Notes: generated from the letters alone by a model not told the origin. Counted from the stretch's first letter, positions 9,226 to 18,962 are shown. The stretch is DNA of 64,000 nt from CBDBEU01 sp965204565 (GCA_965204565.1 CBDBEU010000004.1:744001-808000), one strand, 5' to 3'. Numbers and translations: made by a program.

Positions 9226-10290
9226 ATGAAACTATTAAAATCACCTCATGGTTTACTATCACTATTGTTAATAATGTTAATGAGTTTTTTCTCTATTGAT
9301 TCGCATTCTATAGCTGGAGGAATAAGATATAATGGAACAAAAAATGGTGAAAACTGTGGGATGAAATCTTCAAATGGTTCAGCCTCTGAGCTGAATGAAA
9401 TCAACTGCATGTTAAACCCTGAAAGCTGTCTTCATAACGCCGCTTGGTATGAGGATCGGGACAATTCAATGTCCCCTGTTTCTACTAAAGAGGGCGTTGG
9501 GGCTGCCATGGCTACCTTTTGGACTTTGAATGGCTTTACTCAAGGAATTCAAGTTTGTCCTGGGGTTTATTTAGCTACAGCTCATGGAGTTTTAGATGAT
9601 CCACGAAAAGCGAGAAAAGAAAATCGCTCCTTAAGAGAGCCTGTTCGAAACTCAGTTAGAGTTGCTGCTTACCCTATAAATCCAAAGAATGTGACAAGAG
9701 CCAGTCAAAGTAACTCTCAGTTTGTATCTCCTAGAATAAATAATCCTTCTGTCTGGGATGAGCCCTCTACAGATTATGTTTTTGTAAAAGTAGATAAAGC
9801 TCTTAGGCCAAATCATTTTGTAAGACCAGTAAGAAGTTCAAATAAAAGAATAGTGAATGCTTCAAGAAGAGGTGAAATAGATGTTCATCTTTATAGGCCA
9901 CAAACTAGATTTAATACTGATTCAAGTGGAACTCCTGATTTTAATCCACAAACATTAAGCCAGCAAACTGGTAATGACATTGCAGACCTTTATCAATCCC
10001 CATTGAGAGTTAACGAGCCGTGTGAACTATTAGACATTTATTGGAGTTTTGGGAGTTCTATTAGAAGTTACTGTCCCGTAGAATGGGGCGTTTCTGGTAG
10101 TCCCAACATTGCGACAATTAATGGTGAAGACTATTTGGTAGGTTTGCAGACTAGAGGAGATAACCGCACCTATAGCAAAAGCTCAAGAGACAATTCTAAT
10201 AATTCATTTGTTGTTTCTTCTAAGTTCTGTAATGACTATAAATCAGTCTGTGGCCAACCCTGTGCTGAGTTAGATGAAGTGTTACAATAA
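9226..10290 (+). CDS. Secreted trypsin-like serine protease, AT-rich passenger gene
   Basis: A 354-residue protein with a clear signal peptide (MKLLKSPHGLLSLLLIMLMSF, cleavage probably after SHS or SIAG). A chymotrypsin-fold triad is readable: His in LATAHGVL (about residue 123), Asp in TDYVFVKVD (about 185) and Ser in GVSGSPNI (about 291). About ten cysteines after the signal suggest disulfides, hence export. Base composition is strikingly AT-rich (AAA, TTA, AGA, ATA codons) against GC-rich neighbours, so it is foreign. A weak GAGAGA ribosome site lies just upstream. It sits inside an interrupted IS transposase, and a diverged fragment of the same family occurs at 27726-27895. The exact protease family and target are unknown; a role outside the cell is inferred from the signal peptide. 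Confidence 0.85.
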   Translation: MKLLKSPHGLLSLLLIMLMSFFSIDSHSIAGGIRYNGTKNGENCGMKSSNGSASELNEINCMLNPESCLHNAAWYEDRDNSMSPVSTKEGVGAAMATFWTLNGFTQGIQVCPGVYLATAHGVLDDPRKARKENRSLREPVRNSVRVAAYPINPKNVTRASQSNSQFVSPRINNPSVWDEPSTDYVFVKVDKALRPNHFVRPVRSSNKRIVNASRRGEIDVHLYRPQTRFNTDSSGTPDFNPQTLSQQTGNDIADLYQSPLRVNEPCELLDIYWSFGSSIRSYCPVEWGVSGSPNIATINGEDYLVGLQTRGDNRTYSKSSRDNSNNSFVVSSKFCNDYKSVCGQPCAELDEVLQ

Positions 10291-10336
10291 AAGATTAATG
10301 AAATCTCACTTTGATACAATTTACTAACTCCGGGAC

Positions 10337-10890
10337 GAGCGCGGTATATGGGAAGGTATCTTCAGCGCTTCGGCAGGCGCCGAGGATACGCCTGACCGGC
10401 TGTTCATCGACATCCCGCATCAAGGTTCATCGCTGCGCCGGCGGCGGAAAAGGGGCCACTGGCCCCCATGCCCCCCCATGGTATCGGCCGCACCAGAGGC
10501 GGACGCAACACCGGGCTCCACGCCGTCCGCGACCACAAGGGCCGCCCCGTGTTTTTGTCAATTGCGTCCTGCTCCCGACGCCCGGAAACGTGCATGATTG
10601 CAAGGTCGCACAGCGCTGCATCGAGGCCATGCCGCCATCCGCCGAACCTGTCGCCGGCAAGGGCCGTGACGGCCTGAAGAGCGCGGGACCGGGCCCGTCA
10701 TCCCGCCGCGAAAGAACCGCAAGATCCGATATCCCTACGATCAGGCCATCTACAGAGAGCGAAATATCATCGAACGCATGTTTTGCCGCCTCAAAGACCG
10801 GCGGCGCATCGCAACGCGCTTTGAGCGCAACATTAAAAACGTCACGGCAGCTATCGCGCGCGCCGCAGCCCTCATCTCGTGGCTATAATG
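10337..10890 (+). pseudogene. Transposase C-terminal part of IS copy B
   Basis: Resumes the IS transposase after the passenger gene. GVF-type region around GIWEGIFSAL, then TPDRLFIDI (first catalytic Asp; other copies read FIDSS), GRTRGGRNTGLHAVRDHKG, NVHDCKVAQRCIEAMPP, and ERNIIERMFCRLKDRRRIATRFERN with the catalytic Glu. These pieces are scattered over all three forward frames, so it is not translatable as one protein. Confidence 0.75.
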
Positions 10891-10945
10891 AGTCTGGACC
10901 CTAGTGCATTTTCACATCGCGCGGAATTGGCGACAGGGAGAGGCA

Positions 10946-11746
10946 ATGGCCACCAACGACACCGCCAGGAACTTGAGCGCGGGCCAGCTGTTTTCGCTTG
11001 AAGGGCGCACGGCGCTGGTCACCGGCGCATCAAGCGGGCTGGGGCGGCATTTCGCCGCCATGCTGGCGGCCAATGGCGCGTGCGTGGTGATTGGCGCACG
11101 CAGGCGCGACCGGCTGGAAACGCTCGCCATCGAGATCGAACAATCGGGCGGTGAGGCGCTGGTGGCGGAAATGGACGTGGAGGATGCGGCCAGCATCGCC
11201 GCTGCGTTCGATCAGGCGCAAGACCGCTTCGGCACCGTCGATCTTTTGATCAACAATGCCGGAACCGCCGGCAGCGGGCCGGTACTCGGTGTCGATGAGG
11301 CGGAATGGCGGCGGGTGATGGCGATCAATCTCGATGCGGTGCTGCACGTCTCGCAGGAAGCGGCCAGGCGCATGATCGCGTCGGAAACCGGCGGCGCGAT
11401 CGTCAATGTCGCCTCGATCCTCGGGCTTGAGGTAAAAAAGGGCGTTGCCGCCTATGCGGTCTCAAAGGCCGGTGTCGTGCAGCTTACCAAGGTGCTGGCG
11501 CTGGAGCTGGCGCGCCACAAGATCAGGGTCAATGCGATTGCGCCCGGCTATGTCGAGACCGAGATGAACACCGAATATCTGGGGAGCGAGGCCGGCCAGC
11601 GCATGATCGGCCAGTTCCCGCAGCGGCGCACCGGCGAGGCGCGCGAGCTTTGCGGCGCGTTGCTGCTGCTGGCCTCGAACGCCGGCAGCTACATGACCGG
11701 CTCGGTGATCGTCGCCGATGGCGGCCAGTCATTAGTGATGCCTTAA
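10946..11746 (+). CDS. Short-chain dehydrogenase/reductase (classical SDR)
   Basis: NAD(P)-dependent oxidoreductase of 266 residues. ATG 10946 is preceded by AGGGAGAGG; the upstream in-frame ATG at 10904 reads IS-adjacent sequence and is unlikely. TGASSGLGRHFA (cofactor binding, about residue 25), NNAG (about 103), catalytic Ser in VNVASILG and YAVSK (about 169) are all present. It ends 1 bp before the first codon of the indolepyruvate oxidoreductase pseudogene, so the two were probably an operon. The substrate cannot be read from sequence; the neighbour hints at aromatic amino-acid or aryl/acyl-CoA metabolism. Intact. Confidence 0.88.
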   Translation: MATNDTARNLSAGQLFSLEGRTALVTGASSGLGRHFAAMLAANGACVVIGARRRDRLETLAIEIEQSGGEALVAEMDVEDAASIAAAFDQAQDRFGTVDLLINNAGTAGSGPVLGVDEAEWRRVMAINLDAVLHVSQEAARRMIASETGGAIVNVASILGLEVKKGVAAYAVSKAGVVQLTKVLALELARHKIRVNAIAPGYVETEMNTEYLGSEAGQRMIGQFPQRRTGEARELCGALLLLASNAGSYMTGSVIVADGGQSLVMP

Positions 11747-11747
11747 A

Positions 11748-14700
11748 ATGGTGGCGCAGCCCTCCCTTATCGACCTTACCGTCGCGTTGGCCGACCGCTA
11801 CGACTTAGAAAAGCCCCGCGTCTATGTGACCGGCGCCCAGGCGATTATACGCATGATGCTAATGCAGCATGCGTGCGACCGCGCGGCGGGCCACAACACG
11901 GCAGGCTATGTCAGCGGCTATCGCGGCTCGCCGGTGGGCGGGCTCGACATGCAGTTCGAGCGGGCGAGCCCTGAGCTCGATGCCGCCAATATCCTGTTCC
12001 AGCCGGGGCTCAATGAGGACATCGCCGCCACCGCGATGTTCGGGTACCCAGCAAGCCGGGCTTTATGGCGAGGGCTGCTATGCCGGCGTTATCGGGCTGT
12101 GGTACGCCAAGGGGCCGGGCGTTGACCGCTCGGGCGATGCGCTGCACCACGCCAACCTCATGGGAACATCGCCTTTGGGCGGGGTGGTGGCGCTGGCGGG
12201 AGATGATCATATCGCCGAATCCTCGACCACCGCACATCAGTCGAAGTTCGTACTCGCCGATGCGATGATGCCGGTACTCACCCCTTCGGGCCTGCAGGAT
12301 GTGGTTGATTTCGGGCTTTATGGCTACGTCTTGTCGCGCTATTCGGGCGCCTTTGTCGGGCTGAAAGCGGTCAAGGACACGATCGAGGTCACCGGCAATA
12401 TTGACGGCTACCCGCGCCGGCTCGCCATCGCCATACCAAACGATTTCGCCATGCCCGATGGCGGGCTGGGTCCCAGACCGGGCGACACGGTGCTGGCGGG
12501 CGAGGCACGATTTCAAGATCCCGGCAGCTCTTGCCTTTGCCAGAGCCAATGGCCTCGACCGCGCCGTCTGGCGCGGCGGTGCACGCCCGCGCATCGGCAT
12601 CGCAACGCTTGGCAAAAGCTATCTCGATGTGCGCCAGGCGCTCGATCTTTTGGGCATTGACGAGACCCGCGCCGCCGATCTTGGGCTAAGGCTTTACAAG
12701 GTCGCCATGGCCTGGCCGCTGGAGCCGACAAGCGCGCGCCTTCGCCGAAGGGCTCGATCTGGTGATCGTGGTTGAGGAAAAGCGCTCTTTGATCGAAACC
12801 CAGCTGCGCGAGCATCTTTACGGGCTCTCCAATGCACCTCGGATAATCGGCAAGCGCGATGAGACGGGCGAGGTGCTGTTCCCATCGCGCGGCGCGCTCG
12901 ATGCAAACATGATCGCGCTGGCGATCGGCCAGCGCGTGGCGCAAATGCTGCCGGGCGGGGGCCTTCAGGCGCGGCTTGCCGAGCTGGAAGCGATCGCGGC
13001 TGGCGCCGAGGCGCGCCCTGGCGCCCGTGCGCGGCTTCCTTACTTTTGCGCCGGATGCCCCGCACAATACCTCAACGGTCGTGCCTGAGGGCAGCCGCGC
13101 GATTGCTGGCATTGGCTGTCATTACATGGCCAAATGGATGGACCGCGAGACGGTCGGCGTTACCCAGATGGGCGGTGAGGGCGCCAACTGGATCGGCGAA
13201 GCGCCGTTTTCCACCCGTCCGCACATCTTCGCCAATATCGGCGATGGCACCTACAACCATTCGGGCGTTCTGGCGATCAGGGCGGCGGTCTATTCCGGCG
13301 TCACCATGACCTATAAGCTACTGTTTAATGACGCGGTGGCGCTGACCGGCGGCCAGGCCAATGATGGCGGGCTCGATGTGCCGTCAATCGCCGCCCAGCT
13401 TGCCGGCGAAGGGCTGGCGCGCATCGTCACCGACGATCCGGGCAAATATCCGCCGGGCACCCAGTTTCCCCACGTCACCGCGATTGAGCCGCGCGAAGAA
13501 CTTGCCCGCGTGCAGCGAGAACTCACCGATGTGAAGGGCGTCTCGGTGCTGATTATGACCAGACATGCGCGGCGGAAATGCGCCGGCGGCGCAAGTGCGG
13601 CACCTATCCCGATCCGGCGCGGCGGGTTATCATCAACGAACTGGTGTGCGAGGGCTGCGGCGATTGCGGCGCAGTCTCGAACTGCGTTGCCATCGAGCCG
13701 GTGGAGACCCAGTTCGGGCGCAAGCGCACGATCAATCAGTCGGTGTGCAACAAGGATTTCTCCTGCCTTACCGGCTTTTGCCCGAGCTTTGTCACCATTG
13801 AGGGTGGCGCCTTACGCACGCCTGCGGCGAGCGGCAAACTCGCCATTTCATCGGCCCGAACCGGCGATGGTATCGCCCTGCCCGATCCTGCCATACGCCC
13901 ATCGGGTGAGGTGTGGTCGATGGCCGCCGCCGGCATTGGCAGCACCGGTGTGATCACCATCGGATCGCTGATCGCCATGGCGGCCCATCTTGAGGGCAAA
14001 GCGTGCGGCGTTCTCGACATGACCGGCCTTGCACAAAAAACGGTGCGGTGACCTCGCATCGCCGGCGAGCCCGATGATATCAGCGCCATTCGCGTTGCCC
14101 ATGGCGGCGCTGATCTGGTACTGGGGTGCGATTTGGTGACGGCGGCGGCGCGGCCAATCCTGTCGCTGATGCGCGAGGGCAAAACCCATGCGGTGCTCAA
14201 TACCCATCTGACGATGACCGCTGATTTTACCCGCAAGCCGAATCTTTCGATCAATTGCGATCTGCTTGAGCGTCAGATCGCCTCATCCACCGGCAAGCAC
14301 AATGCCTGGTTCATCGACGGCACCGGCCTTGCGGTGGCGCTGATGGGCGATGCCATCGCGGCCAATCTGTTGATGCTCGGCATGGCCTGCCAGCAAGGGC
14401 TTCTGCCGGTCTCGCCTGGCGCCATCGCCCGCGCCATCGAGCTCAATGGCGTTGCGGTGCAGATGAACCTTGATGCCTTTGCATGGGGGCGGCGCGCGGT
14501 GGCCGACCGGGCGCGGGTGGAGGAAATCGCCGCAATCAACGCACCTGTTGATGCGCCGCAGCCAAGCGTTGCACCGGGTCTTGATCAGGTGATTGAAGCG
14601 CGTGCGGACTATCTTGCCGACTATCAGGATGAAAGGCTGGCCACGCGCTACCGGGCGCTGATTGATGCCACGCGCGAAGCCGAAACAGCCGCAACGCCGG

Positions 14701-15086
14701 GCAGCGAAACCTTCACCGATGCGGTGACGCACGGCTATTTCAAGCTGCTCGCCTACAAAGACGAATATGAGGTGGCGCGGCTTTTGACCGACCGCGCCTT
14801 CACAGCCCAGATCGACACGGCTTTTTCCGGCGACTTCAAAGTGGTGCATCATCTGGCGCCGCCGATCCTGGCGCGCCGCGATGAACTCACCGGCCAGCCC
14901 AAAAAACGCGCCTTCGGGCCGTGGATCACGCCGGTGTTGCGCGTTTTGGCACGGCTCAAATTCCTGCGCGGCACAAGTGCAGATCCGTTCGGCTATCTTG
15001 CAGAGCGCAAGCTCGAACAGCGCATGATCGGTGATTATGAAGCGCTGATCGGCGATCTGATGGCCGGGCAATCAAGAGAACATTGA
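11748..15086 (+). pseudogene. Indolepyruvate ferredoxin oxidoreductase (fused alpha/gamma), at least six frameshifts
   Basis: Family role: oxidative decarboxylation of aryl pyruvates to aryl-acetyl-CoA with ferredoxin. Pieces in order: 11748 onward YVTGAQAIIRMMLMQHACD and GYRGSPVGGLD; GEGCYAGVIGLWYAKGPGVDRSGDALHHAN; RPRIGIATLGKSYLDVRQAL; VVEEKRSLIETQLRE; MAKWMDRETVGVTQMGGEG and NIGDGTYNHSG (ThDP domain); ferredoxin-type cysteines CEGCGDCGAVSNC (about 13640); GAMMA-domain AAGIGSTGVITIG; and a DUF6537-like C-terminus to 15086. The frame changes near 12045, 12510, 12735, 13075, 13570 and 14045, the last at a run of six A. The normal protein is about 1150 residues; total length here matches, so loss is by small indels, not large deletion. 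Confidence 0.85.
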
Positions 15087-15164
15087 ACTGGCCGCCGAAA
15101 TCGCCCGCCCGGCGCGGCGGCGGCAAGGCCTCAGACCGCCGCCTGACCCTCGCCGGCAGCAAGC

Positions 15165-16378
15165 CTACTTGGACGCGATGCGGCCCTCGATCTCTGGCAC
15201 GACCTCGCCCGCTTCACGGATATTGGCCATCAGCTTGGCGTCGAGATCGCCGAGGAGTTTCTTGGCGGATTTGAAAACGCCATAGCCGTCGCCGCCTCTG
15301 GCCATATAGTCGTTGGTGGCGAGCTTATAGGTGGCGCCACTATCAAGCGGCGCGCCACCCATTTTGATATCCGAGACCTGCGTGCCGGGTTCGGCACCGG
15401 CATCAACAGCAAAGCTGATGCCGGAGATCTGCGGGAATCGGCCCGCGCTGTTCTCGATGTGCGAGACACCGTTTTCCAGCGCATCGGCGATCATCGTCCC
15501 GGTCACTTCCAAGAGCAGCGTCTTGTTTCCGAACGGCAGCTCGCTCAGGACGTCACGTCTGGTGATCGCGGTGCCCGGATCATAGGTGCGGTTGCCCCTG
15601 ATGCCGCCGCCATTGGTGATCGTGGTCTTGCCGCCGCGCACGCTGGCGCGCCGGCTGTCGAGTTCGGTTTCGGTGGTGCCAAGCGAGAGATCGAGCTCGG
15701 CTGAAAGCTCGGCCTCATACTCCTCAATCCGCGCCTGGGCCTCAGCGTCCGGCTCGACGTCAATGTTGTCGATGGTGGTGACAAATTCGGCATCCCGCTT
15801 GGAGTTCGGCCATCGCCGTCCTGCCGTCGAAGAACACCATCAGATCGTGATCATCACCGCTGAGGATGATGTCAAAGGCGCCGGAGCGGAACAGTTCCTG
15901 GTCCTGCGACCGGCTGGCGTGCCCACGGCAACAATCAGATCGGCGCCGGATGAGCGCAGATCCTCGGCCACGGTGCAGATCCTCGGCCACGGTAATGCCG
16001 GTGGAGCTGAACTTGAGATGCCGGGGCTTGATTTGACCGGCGAATCATCGGCAGCCAACCCAATAATACCAATCTTCGCGTCGCCGGCATGCACATAGAT
16101 CACTTTTAATCGCGCGCCGCGCGCTCGGCCTTGACGACGCTGGCCAGGCGGGCAAAGCTGCCGCGACCGTCATTGCCCGACATCTCGTAAATGTCGTTGA
16201 CCAGAACGAATGTCACATTGGCACTGTCGTCCAACACCTTGAAGGGCATCAGCGTTGTGGCGGCGATCAGCGCCGCTGTTGGGCACCACGAAAGAGTTCT
16301 GCACCTTATCATCACCGCCTCCATTGCCTTGCTGGCATCGCGTCGGTTGATTGCGTCGCGATTGTAGTGAACTTTCAC
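15165..16378 (-). pseudogene. Bifunctional 5'-nucleotidase / metallophosphoesterase, decayed
   Basis: Read leftward from about 16378, the N-terminus shows VTFVLVNDIYEMSGNDGRGSFARLASVVKAERA, the metal-binding start of the UshA-type calcineurin domain. The section carrying the GNHEFD motif is missing. KIGIIGLAADDSPVKSSPG and ADLIVAVGHASRSQDQELF follow in different frames. The C-terminal substrate domain is open from 15641 (TITNGGGIRGNRTYDPG, LPFGNKTLLLEVTG, YKLATNDYMARGGDGY). A 19-bp tandem duplication at 15956-15993 is one cause of frame loss. The family is periplasmic and scavenges nucleotides. No signal peptide remains. Confidence 0.8.
15956..15993. repeat. 19-bp tandem duplication
   Basis: GCAGATCCTCGGCCACGGT occurs twice in perfect tandem (15956-15974 and 15975-15993). 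Nineteen is not a multiple of three, so it shifts the frame inside the 5'-nucleotidase pseudogene. Confidence 0.9.
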
Positions 16379-16451
16379 ACCAATCGAGGCGTAGTGGAAG
16401 ATGGGCTATCAGCAGTCGACGAATTTCAGATGACAGGATCAAAGCGCGATC

Positions 16452-17492
16452 ATGAATGAGACGGCGGCACCAGCACGCGAGAATTTGTCCCAGGGGCACC
16501 CGCAAGTAGCGTTTGGCCGCATCGGCGTTCTTTTGATCAATCTCGGCACACCGGACGGCACCGACTATTGGTCGATGCGGCGTTATCTCAAGCAGTTCCT
16601 GTCCGACCGCCGCGTGGTCGACGCGAGCCGCCTAGTCTGGTGGCCGGTGCTCAACGGCATCATCCTGAGCACCAGACCCGGCAAGAGCGGCAAGGCCTAT
16701 GAGGCGATCTGGAACCGCGAGCGTGACGAGTCACCCTTGCGCACCTTCACCCGGGCGCAGAGCGAAAAACTTGCCGAACGGCTGGGGCCGGAGATTCTGG
16801 TCGATTGGGCGATGCGCTATGGAACCTCGTCAATCGGCGAGCGGCTGACGGCGATGAAAGACGCGGGCGCGGAACGCATCTTGCTGTTTCCGATGTATCC
16901 GCAATATGCCGCGGCGACCACGGCAACCGCGCTCGATTGCGCCTATGACGTGCTGAAGCAAATGCGCTGGCAGCCGGCGATCCGCACGGTGCCGCCCTAT
17001 CATGACGATGAGCGCTATATCGCCGCACTGGCAAGCTCGATGCGCGCGCATCTGGCAAAACTTGACTGGCAGCCGGAGGTGATCCTTGCCTCGTTTCACG
17101 GCCTGCCCAAGCGCTATCTGGAGCTTGGCGATCCCTATCATTGCCATTGCCAGAAGACGACGCGGCTGCTCGCCCGGGAGTTGGGCATGGACGAGGCGCA
17201 GCTCCAGATCACCTTCCAGTCGCGCTTTGGCCGCGAGGAGTGGCTTCAGCCCTATACCGACAAGACGGTGGAGGCGCTGGCGCGCGACGGGAGTCGTAAC
17301 CTTGCGATCATCTCGCCAGCCTTTGCCGCCGATTGCGTGGAGACGCTCGAGGAACTTGCCATTGGCGTGCGCGAGCTCTTCGAGCAACATGGCGGCCAGA
17401 ACTTCACCGTCATCGACTGCCTCAATGACAGCGACGACGGCATGGATCTGATTGAGACCATCGCGCGGCGCGAGCTCATGGGCTGGATATGA
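16452..17492 (+). CDS. hemH: Ferrochelatase
   Basis: Inserts Fe(II) into protoporphyrin IX, the last step of haem synthesis, at the cytoplasmic face of the membrane. It has 346 residues, the typical length. GVLLINLGTPDG begins the domain (residue 24). YGTSSIGERL, LLFPMYPQYAAATTATA and the signature LASFHGLPKRYLELGDPYHCHC (catalytic His of SFHGLP, about residue 217) are present, as is ISPAFAADCVETLEEL near the C-terminus. Intact. It lies directly upstream of the UGA-containing GrdB-like gene, in the same orientation with 64 bp between stop and start. Confidence 0.96.
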   Translation: MNETAAPARENLSQGHPQVAFGRIGVLLINLGTPDGTDYWSMRRYLKQFLSDRRVVDASRLVWWPVLNGIILSTRPGKSGKAYEAIWNRERDESPLRTFTRAQSEKLAERLGPEILVDWAMRYGTSSIGERLTAMKDAGAERILLFPMYPQYAAATTATALDCAYDVLKQMRWQPAIRTVPPYHDDERYIAALASSMRAHLAKLDWQPEVILASFHGLPKRYLELGDPYHCHCQKTTRLLARELGMDEAQLQITFQSRFGREEWLQPYTDKTVEALARDGSRNLAIISPAFAADCVETLEELAIGVRELFEQHGGQNFTVIDCLNDSDDGMDLIETIARRELMGWI

Positions 17493-17556
17493 GGGCTGGC
17501 GGGCATTGGCGATTGCCGGCTGGAGGCCGGCACCTGCCCGTGTCATCATTGCCGCG

Positions 17557-18423
17557 ATGAACGAACCGGTCGAATATATGGAGCGCAGCCGCGCCTATTA
17601 CGCAGCGCATGGCTATGACACGCCTTATGTCTGGGCGCACTTTGACGAGGTACCGTTCACGCCGCTCAAAAAGCCGCTTTCGGATTCCACCCTCACCGTC
17701 ATCACAACCGCGGCGCTTTACGAGCGCAAACCGACCGACGCGCGCGCGCTTGCCTCGTTCAACACCGCAAATCCGCCGGAGCGGCTCTATGCCAATGATC
17801 TGTCGTGGGACAAGCGCGCCACCCATATGGACGACAGGAACTCGTATCTGCCGATCGATACGCTGCACGATCTTGTCGCCTGTGGCCGCATCGGCGCGCT
17901 GGCCGCGCGCTTTCATTGCGCGGCAACGGACTATTCGATCCGCAGAACGCTGGAAATCAACGCACCGCAATTGCTGGTCCGGGCGCGCGAGGACGCCGCT
18001 GACATTGCGCTGATGGTGCCGGTCTGACCGGTGTGCCATCAGACCGTGAGTCTGATCGCCCGATATTTTGAAGAAGGCGGCATCCCCACCGTGATCCTCG
18101 GCAGCGCGCTTGATATCGTGACCTATTGCGGCGTGCCGCGCTTGGTGTTCACCGACTTTCCGCTCGGCAATCCCTGCGGCAGGCCATATGACGCCGATAT
18201 GCAGCGCGACATCATCGAGCGCGGCCTGAGGCTTGTGGAGACAGCGACCGGGCCGCGCGCCATCGCGCAAACGCCCCATGAATGGAGCGAAGATCAGGGC
18301 TGGCGAGACCGCTATATGGAAGTGCGTGACGAAGACCGACCAACATTGCTCAAACTCGGTGCCGAGCGCCGCGCGCTCAAGGCACGGCTGAAAGCCGAGG
18401 GACGGGTGCGCAAGGACGGCTAG
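17557..18423 (+). CDS. GrdB-like selenoprotein (glycine/sarcosine/betaine reductase selenoprotein B family), UGA read as Sec
   Basis: Conventional reading would end at TGA 18025-18027 (codon 157), but the same frame continues for 131 further codons to TAG 18421 with clear protein character. The UGA falls in LMVPV-U-PVCHQTVSL, giving a UxxC redox motif (U157, C160). That is where the proteobacterial branch of the GRDB family (PF07355) carries Sec or Cys, as I recall it. Downstream family-like motifs are GGIPTVILGSALDIV and PRLVFTDFPLGNPCGRPYD. A perfect 7-bp hairpin begins 10 nt after the UGA. Full length is 288 residues from ATG 17557 (GTG/ATG alternatives nearby; 17578 also in frame). It follows hemH closely. 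The substrate is unknown; members are thought to be thiol/selenol redox enzymes. Alternative: a Cys TGC mutated to TGA in a decaying gene. Confidence 0.75.
18028..18060 (+). promoter_or_regulatory. Candidate bacterial SECIS element
   Basis: Immediately 3' of the in-frame UGA, ATCAGAC (18038-18044) pairs perfectly with GTCTGAT (18050-18056) around the 5-nt loop CGTGA. A lower stem GGTG/CGCC (with one G-U) is possible beyond a 4-nt bulge. The loop starts 17 nt after the UGA and contains a GU, as bacterial SECIS apical loops do. This is the expected place and size for SelB recruitment. The same bases also encode PVCHQTVSLIA, so the hairpin is constrained by coding too. Confidence 0.6.
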
Positions 18424-18531
18424 AGCATAATCCGACCGGAGCGGGAGCGAAGCGAGGATCGATCAGATGATGCGGCAAAAACAACAAACCAGAGCGCCGA
18501 TCTGATGCAGTCGGATCGGATAGCGCTCTAG
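18420..18531. repeat. Palindromic intergenic element (RIME-like)
   Basis: CTAGAGC at 18420-18426 is the inverted complement of GCTCTAG at 18525-18531. The similarity continues inward (ATAATCCGACCGGA against the complement of TCGGATCGGATAGC), with a second inner pair GATCAGATGATGC / GCCGATCTGATGC. The whole unit of about 110 bp could fold into a long cruciform-like RNA. Its left edge overlaps the stop codon of the GrdB-like gene. Such elements are common between genes in Rhizobiales; it may also act as a terminator for the hemH-GrdB transcript. Confidence 0.6.
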
Positions 18532-18752
18532 CAGGCACCGGCGCCGTCCAGGTATTGCCGTCGCCAGGCGGCACCAAATCTTCAGCATTGACCTTTGGCG
18601 CAGAAAAACCAAAATAACGGCACTCGAATTTCTGCTCTGCCTTGCCGTGTTGGTCCACTAGCTGCCCTTCCCAAGACAACGCTGAAATCGAATGGAAGCC
18701 CGGGTGATGGTCGCGCGGGCGTTGAACGCCAAGCATTGCTGATGGAGGCATC
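18532..18752. other. Intergenic stretch with a possible gene remnant
   Basis: On the complement, about 18536-18697 encodes a protein-like string (ALSWEGQLVDQHGKAEQKF, ECRYFGFSAPKVNAEDLVPP) with no family I recognise. No convincing start codon or ribosome site accompanies it. It may be the end of a lost gene. The right side holds the cspA ribosome site (GGAGG at about 18744). Confidence 0.3.
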
Positions 18753-18962
18753 ATGCCAACAGGTACCGTAAAATTCTTCAATCACAACAAAGGCTACGGC
18801 TTTATCCAGCCCGATGGCGGCGGCAAGGATGCATTCGTTCATGCAACCGCTGTCGAACGTGCAGGTCTTCCGCCGCTCGAAGAAGGACAGAAGATCACCT
18901 ACGACCTTGAGACCGATGAGAGGTCTGGCAAGGAAGCCGCGACCAACCTTCAGTCTGCCTGA
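18753..18962 (+). CDS. cspA: Cold-shock domain protein
   Basis: Single-domain nucleic-acid chaperone of 69 residues. RNP1 motif KGYGFI (residues 13-18) and RNP2 motif DAFVHA (residues 27-32) are both present, followed by GQKITYDLETDERSGKEAATNL. A strong ribosome site GGAGG precedes ATG. Several paralogues are normal in this class of bacteria, so cspA is a family name rather than a strict orthologue. Intact. Confidence 0.92.
   Translation: MPTGTVKFFNHNKGYGFIQPDGGGKDAFVHATAVERAGLPPLEEGQKITYDLETDERSGKEAATNLQSA

Larger units (their letters stand above)
8930..10901 (+). mobile_element. IS5-family element, copy B, carrying a protease passenger gene
   Basis: Left end GGCTCCGGCCCCGATAACCG at 8930 and right end (complement GGGTCCAGACTCATTATAGC) at 10901, flanked by TA at 8928-8929 and 10902-10903. 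Between the ends the transposase is split. Transposase sequence runs to 9201, stops at CGCTTCGTC, and resumes at GAGCGCGGTATATGG (10337). In between lie 1135 bp of AT-rich DNA (9202-10336) with one complete gene. Relative to copy A, about 9 bp of transposase have been replaced by the insert. The element has 1972 bp instead of about 850 bp. It cannot make its own transposase. Confidence 0.85.

Noticed and set aside
13578..14135. TGA near 14049 in the indolepyruvate oxidoreductase as recoding
   Set aside because: The correct protein (QKNGAVTSH) is recovered by adding one A to the run of six A just upstream, so it is a frameshift, not stop read-through.
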